This document shows positions 1-9,072 of a stretch of DNA of 64,000 nucleotides, piece after piece. This DNA is from Aphelocoma coerulescens. Taxonomy: Eukaryota > Chordata > Aves > Passeriformes > Corvidae. The stretch lies in NCBI RefSeq assembly GCF_041296385.1, contig NW_027183597.1:124001-188000 (forward strand). The letters are read 5' to 3'. The position numbers were made by a program, and so were the translations under genes. Each line of letters starts with the position of its first letter. Position 1 is the stretch's first letter. Under the pieces are notes generated by a model. That model saw only the letters and a program-made list of their open reading frames with translations, was not told where the DNA came from and did no database searches.

Positions 1-256
1 CCATCACACTTTTCACTCTTGCAGCTCGGTTGAAAAGCTCCAGCAGCTGCTCCCGCAATAGCAAAAGGTTCTAGAAGTGAAAGCCAGTTTGGGGCTGCAC
101 CTTCTCCTTGCCGCATGTAAGCCACACCAAACTCCCTGATGCACTCTGTCCTCCCCTTCTCAAAGGAGTAGACGGTGGCATCAGGACACACCTGTGTCCC
201 AGCAGCTGGGTGCCCAGCCGGGAGCAGGAGCAGGGCTGGGGCTGCTCCCAAAGTTG

Positions 257-268
257 CCCCGCCCCAAT
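257..268 (+). promoter_or_regulatory. GC box joined to CCAAT box
   Basis: The bases ccccgcccc (257-265) form an Sp1/KLF-type GC box and overlap a CCAAT at 264-268. Both are common vertebrate promoter elements. The pair is retained in every unit; unit 21 has a change directly after it. No TATA box lies just downstream on the plus strand, so activity is unproven. Confidence 0.3.
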
Positions 269-308
269 GCCAGAGCCGGACATATGCTGAGGGGGGGCTG
301 GATCAGGC

Positions 309-314
309 TTTATT
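309..314 (-). terminator. Polyadenylation signal AATAAA on the minus strand
   Basis: The plus strand reads ggctttattgtcc, giving AATAAA on the minus strand. It is the only canonical AATAAA I find in the unit on either strand. It recurs 308 bp after each unit start (for example 2577, 4845, 7113). A minus-strand transcript crossing the minisatellite could end here, but no strong downstream GU-rich element is obvious. A single hexamer match is weak evidence. Confidence 0.3.
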
Positions 315-546
315 GTCCAGCTGCATGCCAGGAGTGAGCACAAAATCTACCTGCATTCTCTGCAGCATGCCATCCTGGAGCAGAGCCATTGCCAAAGGAA
401 GCCGTGAGCCCGTGCCAAGCCAGTGCCGGAGTGGGATCCTAGCAGCACCTGTGGAAGCCGGGAGAGAGGAGCCCACCTGGAGCAGGTTCGTGCAGGATTA
501 ATCATCCCGTGGCTTCCCACCAGGGTCCTGTTGCTTCCAAAAGGCC

Positions 547-563
547 CCACAGTGTCACTGTGG
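547..563. repeat. 17-bp palindrome with 8-bp arms
   Basis: CCACAGTG-T-CACTGTGG is a perfect inverted repeat around one base. It lies just left of the decayed minisatellite copies, and the minisatellite carries the related gtgtcacagtgg. It recurs in each unit at the same offset. Confidence 0.8.
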
Positions 564-660
564 CCCCTCGGTTCCACCAGGTTCCATAGCGTCACTGTGG
601 TGCCCAGGGTTCCGTCAGCTTCGCCAGCATCCCCACGGTCTGCAGAGCTCCCCGAGCTTC
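560..660 (+). repeat. Decayed minisatellite copies, left flank
   Basis: The sequence caccaggttccatagcgtc followed by actgtgg, and then gccagcatccccacggtctg, parallels the body of the 75-bp copies with substitutions and gaps. These look like older copies that escaped homogenisation. The same flank is present in every unit. Confidence 0.7.
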
Positions 661-1035
661 TGTGGTGTCACAGTGGAGGCAGGGTTGCATCAGGTTCCAT
701 AGCATCAGCACGGTCTCCAGGGCTCCCAGAGGTTCTGTGGTGTCACAGTGGAGGCAGGGTTGCATCAGGTTCCATAGCATCACCACAGTCTCCAGGGCTC
801 CCTGAGCTTCTGTGGTGTCACAGTGGAGGCAGGGTTGCATCAGGTTCCATAGCATCACCACGGTCTCCAGAGCTCCCAGAGGTTCTGTGGTGTCACAGAG
901 GAGGCAGGGTTGCATCAGGTTCCATAGCATCACCACGGTCTCCAGGGCTCCAAGAGCTTCTGTGGTGTCACAGAGGAGGCAGGGTTGCATCAGGTTCAAT
1001 AGCATCAGCACGGTCTCCAGGGCTCCCCTGAGCTT
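661..1035 (+). repeat. 75-bp minisatellite nested in each unit (reference copy)
   Basis: Five direct copies start at 661, 736, 811, 886 and 961, each opening with tgtggtgtcacag. Copies 1-3 read cagtgg and copies 4-5 cagagg directly after this opening. Variable sites are the S in catcaScac, the R in cRgtctcc, the R in ccagRgct, and the linker to the next copy. Since 75 is 25 codons and several frames lack stops, the block stays open on both strands. Equivalent blocks in all 29 units begin 660 bp after each unit start (659 bp in unit 29). Confidence 0.97.
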
Positions 1036-1210
1036 CTGTGGTGGTGTCACAGAGGAGCCAGGCTTCCTTGTAGTTCCCCAGCATCACAAAGGCTCTCCTG
1101 GGAGCCACGGGTCACAAAGCACCGTGGGCTCTGTGCAGCCCCGCTGTGTCACAATGGCCGCTGGCTTCCACGAGCCCCCGCAGTGTCCCAGTGGGCCCCG
1201 TGGCTTTAGG
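1036..1210 (+). repeat. Decayed minisatellite copies, right flank
   Basis: The segment opens with cttctgtggtggtgtcacag, which has a 3-bp insertion relative to the homogeneous copies. It continues with repeated fragments such as ccccagcatcac, gctgtgtcacaatgg and ccgcagtgtcccag, matching parts of the 75-bp motif. About two to three degenerate copies can be traced before the resemblance fades. Confidence 0.6.
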
Positions 1211-1356
1211 AGTGGGTGGCTGGGAGTTGGTGCCAGCGGCTGGGGGAGCAGCAGCAGGGACTGTGTGTGGACAGTGCCATGGCCACTTGTGTGGCCACTG
1301 GTGTCTCTGTGCCAGGCACAGCCGTGGTGTGTAACACCGGCTCTGGGTCCTTTGGC

Positions 1357-1370
1357 TGTGCAGGTGGCAG
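1357..1370 (+). promoter_or_regulatory. CTCF-like motif (reference copy)
   Basis: The bases tgtgcaggtggcag match the core of the vertebrate CTCF motif CCASYAGRKGGCRS at 11 of 14 positions, including all of SYAGRKGGCRS; the three mismatches are the first three bases. Copies start at 1357, 3625, 5893, 8161, 10429, 12622, 14890, 17158, 19426, 21694, 23812, 26080, 28348, 30616, 32809, 35077, 37337, 39605, 41873, 44141, 46409, 48677, 50870, 53138, 55406, 57674, 59867 and 62135, all in one orientation. Binding is an inference. Confidence 0.35.
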
Positions 1371-1547
1371 TCACGGCCTGGAGCAGGGCTGCTCCCGGGG
1401 GACAGCCTGGGGCAGGAGGCTGCTGGAGATTCATTCCCCACACTCCTTGTCATGAGGTGCTCAGAGTGATTGGAAAGGCTGTTGGCAGCAGGCAGTTCTC
1501 TGGGTTCAAGCTGTGGAGCTGTCAGCGGGAATGCAAAGGCCAAGCTG
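1364..1547 (+). other. Exon-like segment between acceptor-like and donor-like sites
   Basis: The bases tcctttggctgtgcag end at 1363, and ctggtgagcc places a donor-like GT at 1548-1549. The 184-bp interval is open in the frame of the 274-codon reading frame. Both site matches are reasonable, but the acceptor-like site is the same sequence as the CTCF-like motif, and no protein similarity is seen. Confidence 0.12.
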
Positions 1548-1639
1548 GTGAGCCTTTTGTCCTGGTGCCTTTAGTGTGTGAGCAGTCCCTGGTGCCGTTG
1601 TCTTTGGATCCTGAGTGTGGGAGAGGCAAGGCTTAGGAT

Positions 1640-2213
1640 GGTGCGTAGAGCTGAGAAGGAAAGTGCCGAGAGCAGCGTGTGTGCTGCTGCTTTGAGGGGT
1701 GCAGTTGAAGTTGTAGGCAGCAAGAGCTTTCTCAGCTGGCCCTTTTGTGAGCTCTGCTTTTGCCAGATGACTTCCATCTTACCCTCTTACCATCTTAGCC
1801 TCTCATTTTTGCATATCCCAAACCCCCTTCCAAACATCCAGCAGCTGCTTGTAAAGAAGAAGTCCTAGAACAAAAAGCCAGTGCTGCCTTTCATAGCCCC
1901 TTTGCTGTCTATGAAGTAGAGGAAAGAAGCTAGTGAGACGCACTTTCTTTCTCAACTCCATAGAGCGCATCCTTCTCTCAAGGTGGCAGAGTCCTTGGCG
2001 GAAGTGAAGCATCTGCAGCTGCAGTTCAGACTGAGAGATGTGCCAGGACAGGAAACATTTGCTGACCTTCCCTGTTCCCTGTGCAACATGATTCTCGCAT
2101 CCCAGTCACTTTCACATACCTTCGGTATCCCTGAGTCCAAGCAGCTAAAGCTCACAGAGACAGAAGTGTCAGGAAGGAAAACGTTGCAAAAGCACCCCCT
2201 TCTCTTATCAGCA
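1640..2213. other. A+T-richer spacer of the unit, no gene recognised
   Basis: Apart from the internal duplication copy A and the open frames listed separately, I see no RNA gene, transposon end or known element here. The pyrimidine-rich stretch near 1770-1835 is present in every unit. Confidence 0.5.
1837..1990. repeat. Diverged internal duplication, copy A
   Basis: Anchors shared with copy B, in the same order: tccagcagctgct (1837-1849 and 2307-2319), ctagaa followed by aagccagt (from 1865 and 2339), gaYgcact (1937 and 2406), tctcaa (1950 and 2426) and ggtggca (1982 and 2442). Spacing stays at 460-476 bp, which argues for one collinear duplication with small indels. Read on the minus strand, both copies have a pyrimidine-rich ggcttt...ttctag followed by a frame with LLL, two residues, QLL, D or E, V or L, W or F. 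Confidence 0.55.
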
Positions 2214-2332
2214 TATAAATTGTGCACAACAGGCTGCGGCACCGAACCTTCCTTCTCAGATAGACATGCCATCACACTTTTCACTCTTGCAGCTCGGTTG
2301 AAAAGCTCCAGCAGCTGCTCCCGCAATAGCAA
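1952..2332 (-). other. 126-codon minus-strand open frame across the unit junction
   Basis: Begins at TTG and opens with LLREQLLELFNRAARVKSVM, an amphipathic-helix-like stretch that has a diverged partner in the frame of 1803-2012. A splice-acceptor-like ttctag directly precedes this stretch on the minus strand (2344-2339). A plus-strand frame of 119 codons (1983-2342, GTG start) covers the same bases, so at most one is real. No family recognised. It may be a relic of a duplicated exon. Confidence 0.2.
2214..2220 (+). promoter_or_regulatory. TATA-like box TATAAAT
   Basis: The bases gcatataaattg contain a good TATA match. About 30 bp downstream lies the pyrimidine-rich ccttccttctc (2249-2259), and then an ATG at 2266 that opens only 11 codons. 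The element sits 55 bp before each next unit start (2214, 4482, 6750, 9018, 11286, 13479 and so on). A TATA match by chance in an A+T-richer stretch is possible. Confidence 0.25.
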
Positions 2333-2519
2333 AAGGTTCTAGAAGTGAAAGCCAGTTTGGGGCTGCACCTTCTCCTTGCCGCATGTAAGCCACACCAAAC
2401 TCCCTGATGCACTCTGTCCTCCCCTTCTCAAAGGAGTAGACGGTGGCATCAGGACACACCTGTGTCCCAGCAGCTGGGTGCCCAGCCGGGAGCAGGAGCA
2501 GGGCTGGGGCTGCTCCCAA
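2256..2519 (-). other. 87-codon minus-strand open frame, unrecognised
   Basis: Begins at TTG, with a hydrophobic start (ALLLLPAGHPAAG) and then ATVYSFEKGRTECIREFGV, the most protein-like stretch in the unit by residue composition. It ends with a TGA at the unit junction. It lies downstream of the minus-strand AATAAA of its own unit. No confident homology. Confidence 0.15.
2307..2450. repeat. Diverged internal duplication, copy B
   Basis: Partner of 1837-1990. It spans offsets of about 38-182 of the following unit. The minus-strand frame reads LLLREQLLELF, compared with LLLYKQLLDVW in copy A. Further along the minus strand both copies read TGCCACC, TTGAGA and GGAGTT in that order, with a gap of about a dozen bases in copy A. 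Confidence 0.55.
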
Positions 2520-2859
2520 AGTTGCCCCGCCCCAATGCCAGAGCCGGACATATGCTGAGGGGGGGCTGGATCAGGCTTTATTGTCCAGCTGCATGCCAGG
2601 AGTGAGCACAAAATCTACCTGCATTCTCTGCAGCATGCCATCCTGGAGCAGAGCCATTGCCAAAGGAAGCCGTGAGCCCGTGCCAAGCCAGTGCCGGAGT
2701 GGGATCCTAGCAGCACCTGTGGAAGCCGGGAGAGAGGAGCCCACCTGGAGCAGGTTCGTGCAGGATTAATCATCCCGTGGCTTCCCACCAGGGTCCTGTT
2801 GCTTCCAAAAGGCCCCACAGTGTCACTGTGGCCCCTCGGTTCCACCAGGTTCCATAGCG

Positions 2860-3318
2860 TCACTGTGGTGCCCAGGGTTCCGTCAGCTTCGCCAGCATCC
2901 CCACGGTCTGCAGAGCTCCCCGAGCTTCTGTGGTGTCACAGTGGAGGCAGGGTTGCATCAGGTTCCATAGCATCAGCACGGTCTCCAGGGCTCCCAGAGG
3001 TTCTGTGGTGTCACAGTGGAGGCAGGGTTGCATCAGGTTCCATAGCATCACCACAGTCTCCAGGGCTCCCTGAGCTTCTGTGGTGTCACAGTGGAGGCAG
3101 GGTTGCATCAGGTTCCATAGCATCAGCACGGTCTCCAGAGCTCCCAGAGGTTCTGTGGTGTCACAGAGGAGGCAGGGTTGCATCAGGTTCCATAGCATCA
3201 CCACGGTCTCCAGGGCTCCAAGAGCTTCTGTGGTGTCACAGAGGAGGCAGGGTTGCATCAGGTTCAATAGCATCAGCACGGTCTCCAGGGCTCCCCTGAG
3301 CTTCTGTGGTGGTGTCAC
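2860..3318 (-). other. 152-codon minus-strand open frame over the minisatellite (probably non-coding)
   Basis: Begins at GTG and encodes five copies of a 25-residue repeat containing ETVLMLWNLMQPCLHCDTT. Unit versions have 127 or 102 codons where the minisatellite has four or three copies. It overlaps plus-strand frames over its whole length. The repeat is hydrophobic and Cys-containing, but no domain is recognised. The AATAAA of the minus strand lies downstream of it, which is the only hint of expression. Confidence 0.2.
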
Positions 3319-3904
3319 AGAGGAGCCAGGCTTCCTTGTAGTTCCCCAGCATCACAAAGGCTCTCCTGGGAGCCACGGGTCACAAAGCACCGTGGGCTCT
3401 GTGCAGCCCCGCTGTGTCACAATGGCCGCTGGCTTCCACGAGCCCCCGCAGTGTCCCAGTGGGCCCCGTGGCTTTAGGAGTGGGTGGCTGGGAGTTGGTG
3501 CCAGCGGCTGGGGGAGCAGCAGCAGGGACTGTGTGTGGACAGTGCCATGGCCACTTGTGTGGCCACTGGTGTCTCTGTGCCAGGCACAGCCGTGGTGTGT
3601 AACACCGGCTCTGGGTCCTTTGGCTGTGCAGGTGGCAGTCACGGCCTGGAGCAGGGCTGCTCCCGGGGGACAGCCTGGGGCAGGAGGCTGCTGGAGATTC
3701 ATTCCCCACACTCCTTGTCATGAGGTGCTCAGAGTGATTGGAAAGGCTGTTGGCAGCAGGCAGTTCTCTGGGTTCAAGCTGTGGAGCTGTCAGCGGGAAT
3801 GCAAAGGCCAAGCTGGTGAGCCTTTTGTCCTGGTGCCTTTAGTGTGTGAGCAGTCCCTGGTGCCGTTGTCTTTGGATCCTGAGTGTGGGAGAGGCAAGGC
3901 TTAG
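3080..3904 (+). other. 274-codon open frame over minisatellite and right flank (probably non-coding)
   Basis: This is the typical long plus-strand open frame, repeated in most units (lengths 249-324 codons depending on minisatellite class). It begins at GTG, not ATG. Its first part is a 25-residue repeat containing SVVSQRRQGCIRFHSI, set by the 75-bp period; the rest is Gly-, Trp- and Cys-rich and matches no family I know. Two other long frames, one on the opposite strand, cover the same minisatellite bases. I therefore treat it as a by-product of a stop-free repeat. If transcribed and spliced, only a part might be used; a candidate acceptor at 3631 and donor at 3816 lie inside it. Confidence 0.2.
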
Positions 3905-4536
3905 GATGGTGCGTAGAGCTGAGAAGGAAAGTGCCGAGAGCAGCGTGTGTGCTGCTGCTTTGAGGGGTGCAGTTGAAGTTGTAGGCAGCAAGAGCTTTCT
4001 CAGCTGGCCCTTTTGTGAGCTCTGCTTTTGCCAGATGACTTCCATCTTACCCTCTTACCATCTTAGCCTCTCATTTTTGCATATCCCAAACCCCCTTCCA
4101 AACATCCAGCAGCTGCTTGTAAAGAAGAAGTCCTAGAACAAAAAGCCAGTGCTGCCTTTCATAGCCCCTTTGCTGTCTATGAAGTAGAGGAAAGAAGCTA
4201 GTGAGACGCACTTTCTTTCTCAACTCCATAGAGCGCATCCTTCTCTCAAGGTGGCAGAGTCCTTGGCGGAAGTGAAGCATCTGCAGCTGCAGTTCAGACT
4301 GAGAGATGTGCCAGGACAGGAAACATTTGCTGACCTTCCCTGTTCCCTGTGCAACATGATTCTCGCATCCCAGTCACTTTCACATACCTTCGGTATCCCT
4401 GAGTCCAAGCAGCTAAAGCTCACAGAGACAGAAGTGTCAGGAAGGAAAACGTTGCAAAAGCACCCCCTTCTCTTATCAGCATATAAATTGTGCACAACAG
4501 GCTGCGGCACCGAACCTTCCTTCTCAGATAGACATG

Positions 4537-6804
4537 CCATCACACTTTTCACTCTTGCAGCTCGGTTGAAAAGCTCCAGCAGCTGCTCCCGCAATAGCAA
4601 AAGGTTCTAGAAGTGAAAGCCAGTTTGGGGCTGCACCTTCTCCTTGCCGCATGTAAGCCACACCAAACTCCCTGATGCACTCTGTCCTCCCCTTCTCAAA
4701 GGAGTAGACGGTGGCATCAGGACACACCTGTGTCCCAGCAGCTGGGTGCCCAGCCGGGAGCAGGAGCAGGGCTGGGGCTGCTCCCAAAGTTGCCCCGCCC
4801 CAATGCCAGAGCCGGACATATGCTGAGGGGGGGCTGGATCAGGCTTTATTGTCCAGCTGCATGCCAGGAGTGAGCACAAAATCTACCTGCATTCTCTGCA
4901 GCATGCCATCCTGGAGCAGAGCCATTGCCAAAGGAAGCCGTGAGCCCGTGCCAAGCCAGTGCCGGAGTGGGATCCTAGCAGCACCTGTGGAAGCCGGGAG
5001 AGAGGAGCCCACCTGGAGCAGGTTCGTGCAGGATTAATCATCCCGTGGCTTCCCACCAGGGTCCTGTTGCTTCCAAAAGGCCCCACAGTGTCACTGTGGC
5101 CCCTCGGTTCCACCAGGTTCCATAGCGTCACTGTGGTGCCCAGGGTTCCGTCAGCTTCGCCAGCATCCCCACGGTCTGCAGAGCTCCCCGAGCTTCTGTG
5201 GTGTCACAGTGGAGGCAGGGTTGCATCAGGTTCCATAGCATCAGCACGGTCTCCAGGGCTCCCAGAGGTTCTGTGGTGTCACAGTGGAGGCAGGGTTGCA
5301 TCAGGTTCCATAGCATCAGCACAGTCTCCAGGGCTCCCTGAGCTTCTGTGGTGTCACAGTGGAGGCAGGGTTGCATCAGGTTCCATAGCATCAGCACGGT
5401 CTCCAGGGCTCCCAGAGGTTCTGTGGTGTCACAGAGGAGGCAGGGTTGCATCAGGTTCCATAGCATCACCACGGTCTCCAGGGCTCCAAGAGCTTCTGTG
5501 GTGTCACAGAGGAGGCAGGGTTGCATCAGGTTCAATAGCATCAGCACGGTCTCCAGGGCTCCCCTGAGCTTCTGTGGTGGTGTCACAGAGGAGCCAGGCT
5601 TCCTTGTAGTTCCCCAGCATCACAAAGGCTCTCCTGGGAGCCACGGGTCACAAAGCACCGTGGGCTCTGTGCAGCCCCGCTGTGTCACAATGGCCGCTGG
5701 CTTCCACGAGCCCCCGCAGTGTCCCAGTGGGCCCCGTGGCTTTAGGAGTGGGTGGCTGGGAGTTGGTGCCAGCGGCTGGGGGAGCAGCAGCAGGGACTGT
5801 GTGTGGACAGTGCCATGGCCACTTGTGTGGCCACTGGTGTCTCTGTGCCAGGCACAGCCGTGGTGTGTAACACCGGCTCTGGGTCCTTTGGCTGTGCAGG
5901 TGGCAGTCACGGCCTGGAGCAGGGCTGCTCCCGGGGGACAGCCTGGGGCAGGAGGCTGCTGGAGATTCATTCCCCACACTCCTTGTCATGAGGTGCTCAG
6001 AGTGATTGGAAAGGCTGTTGGCAGCAGGCAGTTCTCTGGGTTCAAGCTGTGGAGCTGTCAGCGGGAATGCAAAGGCCAAGCTGGTGAGCCTTTTGTCCTG
6101 GTGCCTTTAGTGTGTGAGCAGTCCCTGGTGCCGTTGTCTTTGGATCCTGAGTGTGGGAGAGGCAAGGCTTAGGATGGTGCGTAGAGCTGAGAAGGAAAGT
6201 GCCGAGAGCAGCGTGTGTGCTGCTGCTTTGAGGGGTGCAGTTGAAGTTGTAGGCAGCAAGAGCTTTCTCAGCTGGCCCTTTTGTGAGCTCTGCTTTTGCC
6301 AGATGACTTCCATCTTACCCTCTTACCATCTTAGCCTCTCATTTTTGCATATCCCAAACCCCCTTCCAAACATCCAGCAGCTGCTTGTAAAGAAGAAGTC
6401 CTAGAACAAAAAGCCAGTGCTGCCTTTCATAGCCCCTTTGCTGTCTATGAAGTAGAGGAAAGAAGCTAGTGAGACGCACTTTCTTTCTCAACTCCATAGA
6501 GCGCATCCTTCTCTCAAGGTGGCAGAGTCCTTGGCGGAAGTGAAGCATCTGCAGCTGCAGTTCAGACTGAGAGATGTGCCAGGACAGGAAACATTTGCTG
6601 ACCTTCCCTGTTCCCTGTGCAACATGATTCTCGCATCCCAGTCACTTTCACATACCTTCGGTATCCCTGAGTCCAAGCAGCTAAAGCTCACAGAGACAGA
6701 AGTGTCAGGAAGGAAAACGTTGCAAAAGCACCCCCTTCTCTTATCAGCATATAAATTGTGCACAACAGGCTGCGGCACCGAACCTTCCTTCTCAGATAGA
6801 CATG
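4537..6804 (+). repeat. Macrosatellite unit 3 (class c)
   Basis: Full unit with five 75-bp copies at 5197-5571. Class c: copy 2 has catcagcac with cagtctcc, copy 3 has ccagggct, copy 4 catcaccac. Same pattern as unit 22. Confidence 0.95.
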
Positions 6805-9072
6805 CCATCACACTTTTCACTCTTGCAGCTCGGTTGAAAAGCTCCAGCAGCTGCTCCCGCAATAGCAAAAGGTTCTAGAAGTGAAAGCCAGTTTGGGGCT
6901 GCACCTTCTCCTTGCCGCATGTAAGCCACACCAAACTCCCTGATGCACTCTGTCCTCCCCTTCTCAAAGGAGTAGACGGTGGCATCAGGACACACCTGTG
7001 TCCCAGCAGCTGGGTGCCCAGCCGGGAGCAGGAGCAGGGCTGGGGCTGCTCCCAAAGTTGCCCCGCCCCAATGCCAGAGCCGGACATATGCTGAGGGGGG
7101 GCTGGATCAGGCTTTATTGTCCAGCTGCATGCCAGGAGTGAGCACAAAATCTACCTGCATTCTCTGCAGCATGCCATCCTGGAGCAGAGCCATTGCCAAA
7201 GGAAGCCGTGAGCCCGTGCCAAGCCAGTGCCGGAGTGGGATCCTAGCAGCACCTGTGGAAGCCGGGAGAGAGGAGCCCACCTGGAGCAGGTTCGTGCAGG
7301 ATTAATCATCCCGTGGCTTCCCACCAGGGTCCTGTTGCTTCCAAAAGGCCCCACAGTGTCACTGTGGCCCCTCGGTTCCACCAGGTTCCATAGCGTCACT
7401 GTGGTGCCCAGGGTTCCGTCAGCTTCGCCAGCATCCCCACGGTCTGCAGAGCTCCCCGAGCTTCTGTGGTGTCACAGTGGAGGCAGGGTTGCATCAGGTT
7501 CCATAGCATCAGCACGGTCTCCAGGGCTCCCAGAGGTTCTGTGGTGTCACAGTGGAGGCAGGGTTGCATCAGGTTCCATAGCATCAGCACAGTCTCCAGG
7601 GCTCCCTGAGCTTCTGTGGTGTCACAGTGGAGGCAGGGTTGCATCAGGTTCCATAGCATCAGCACGGTCTCCAGAGCTCCCAGAGGTTCTGTGGTGTCAC
7701 AGAGGAGGCAGGGTTGCATCAGGTTCCATAGCATCACCACGGTCTCCAGGGCTCCAAGAGCTTCTGTGGTGTCACAGAGGAGGCAGGGTTGCATCAGGTT
7801 CAATAGCATCAGCACGGTCTCCAGGGCTCCCCTGAGCTTCTGTGGTGGTGTCACAGAGGAGCCAGGCTTCCTTGTAGTTCCCCAGCATCACAAAGGCTCT
7901 CCTGGGAGCCACGGGTCACAAAGCACCGTGGGCTCTGTGCAGCCCCGCTGTGTCACAATGGCCGCTGGCTTCCACAAGCCCCCGCAGTGTCCCAGTGGGC
8001 CCCGTGGCTTTAGGAGTGGGTGGCTGGGAGTTGGTGCCAGCGGCTGGGGGAGCAGCAGCAGGGACTGTGTGTGGACAGTGCCATGGCCACTTGTGTGGCC
8101 ACTGGTGTCTCTGTGCCAGGCACAGCCGTGGTGTGTAACACCGGCTCTGGGTCCTTTGGCTGTGCAGGTGGCAGTCACGGCCTGGAGCAGGGCTGCTCCC
8201 GGGGGACAGCCTGGGGCAGGAGGCTGCTGGAGATTCATTCCCCACACTCCTTGTCATGAGGTGCTCAGAGTGATTGGAAAGGCTGTTGGCAGCAGGCAGT
8301 TCTCTGGGTTCAAGCTGTGGAGCTGTCAGCGGGAATGCAAAGGCCAAGCTGGTGAGCCTTTTGTCCTGGTGCCTTTAGTGTGTGAGCAGTCCCTGGTGCC
8401 GTTGTCTTTGGATCCTGAGTGTGGGAGAGGCAAGGCTTAGGATGGTGCGTAGAGCTGAGAAGGAAAGTGCCGAGAGCAGCGTGTGTGCTGCTGCTTTGAG
8501 GGGTGCAGTTGAAGTTGTAGGCAGCAAGAGCTTTCTCAGCTGGCCCTTTTGTGAGCTCTGCTTTTGCCAGATGACTTCCATCTTACCCTCTTACCATCTT
8601 AGCCTCTCATTTTTGCATATCCCAAACCCCCTTCCAAACATCCAGCAGCTGCTTGTAAAGAAGAAGTCCTAGAACAAAAAGCCAGTGCTGCCTTTCATAG
8701 CCCCTTTGCTGTCTATGAAGTAGAGGAAAGAAGCTAGTGAGACGCACTTTCTTTCTCAACTCCATAGAGCGCATCCTTCTCTCAAGGTGTCAGAGTCCTT
8801 GGCGGAAGTGAAGCATCTGCAGCTGCAGTTCAGACTGAGAGATGTGCCAGGACAGGAAACATTTGCTGACCTTCCCTGTTCCCTGTGCAACATGATTCTC
8901 GCATCCCAGTCACTTTCACATACCTTCGGTATCCCTGAGTCCAAGCAGCTAAAGCTCACAGAGACAGAAGTGTCAGGAAGGAAAACGTTGCAAAAGCACC
9001 CCCTTCTCTTATCAGCATATAAATTGTGCACAACAGGCTGCGGCACCGAACCTTCCTTCTCAGATAGACATG
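6805..9072 (+). repeat. Macrosatellite unit 4 (class d)
   Basis: Full unit with five 75-bp copies at 7465-7839. Class d: copy 2 catcagcac with cagtctcc, copy 3 ccagagct. Private change cacaagccc near 7975, where other units have cacgagccc. Carries gtgtcag near 8787 instead of gtggcag, a variant shared only with units 7 and 18. Confidence 0.95.

Larger units (their letters stand above)
1..2268 (+). repeat. Macrosatellite unit 1 (reference unit, class a)
   Basis: Full 2,268-bp unit. Five 75-bp copies at 661-1035. Class a pattern: copy 2 has catcaccac with cagtctcc, copy 3 has catcaccac with ccagagct, copy 4 has catcaccac, and copy 5 has gttcaatag. Other marker sites: ctctggg at 1341, gtggcag at 1983, cataccttcggtatcc around 2115-2130, acgttgc at 2181. 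The inner-copy pattern is shared only with unit 12. Confidence 0.95.
2269..4536 (+). repeat. Macrosatellite unit 2 (class b)
   Basis: Full 2,268-bp unit with five 75-bp copies at 2929-3303. Class b: copy 2 catcaccac with cagtctcc, copy 3 catcagcac with ccagagct, copy 4 catcaccac. Same pattern as units 9, 13 and 20. Confidence 0.95.

Noticed and set aside
661..1035. CRISPR array
   Set aside because: The 75-bp copies are contiguous and have no unique spacers; the sequence context is eukaryotic.
1201..1440. G-quadruplex cluster in the G-rich stretches
   Set aside because: G runs are separated by long loops and do not meet a stringent four-run pattern.
1455..1515. tRNA-derived SINE or tRNA-like internal promoter (gggttcaagc with an upstream A-box-like stretch)
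   Set aside because: The B-box-like sequence misses two consensus bases and the A-box fit is poor; there is no A-rich tail or target-site duplication.
812..1636. Tandem family of real protein genes
   Set aside because: The frame starts at GTG, frames on both strands overlap it, no domain is recognisable, and its length follows the minisatellite copy number.
1..2268. LINE, LTR or other transposon as the origin of the unit
   Set aside because: No reverse transcriptase-like frame, terminal repeat, poly(A) tail or CR1-like end was seen in the unit.
2395..2470. Resemblance of YSFEKGRTECIREF (minus strand) to the Orange domain of Hairy/HES factors
   Set aside because: Only a few spaced residues fit, there is no bHLH region upstream, and the match cannot be told from chance.
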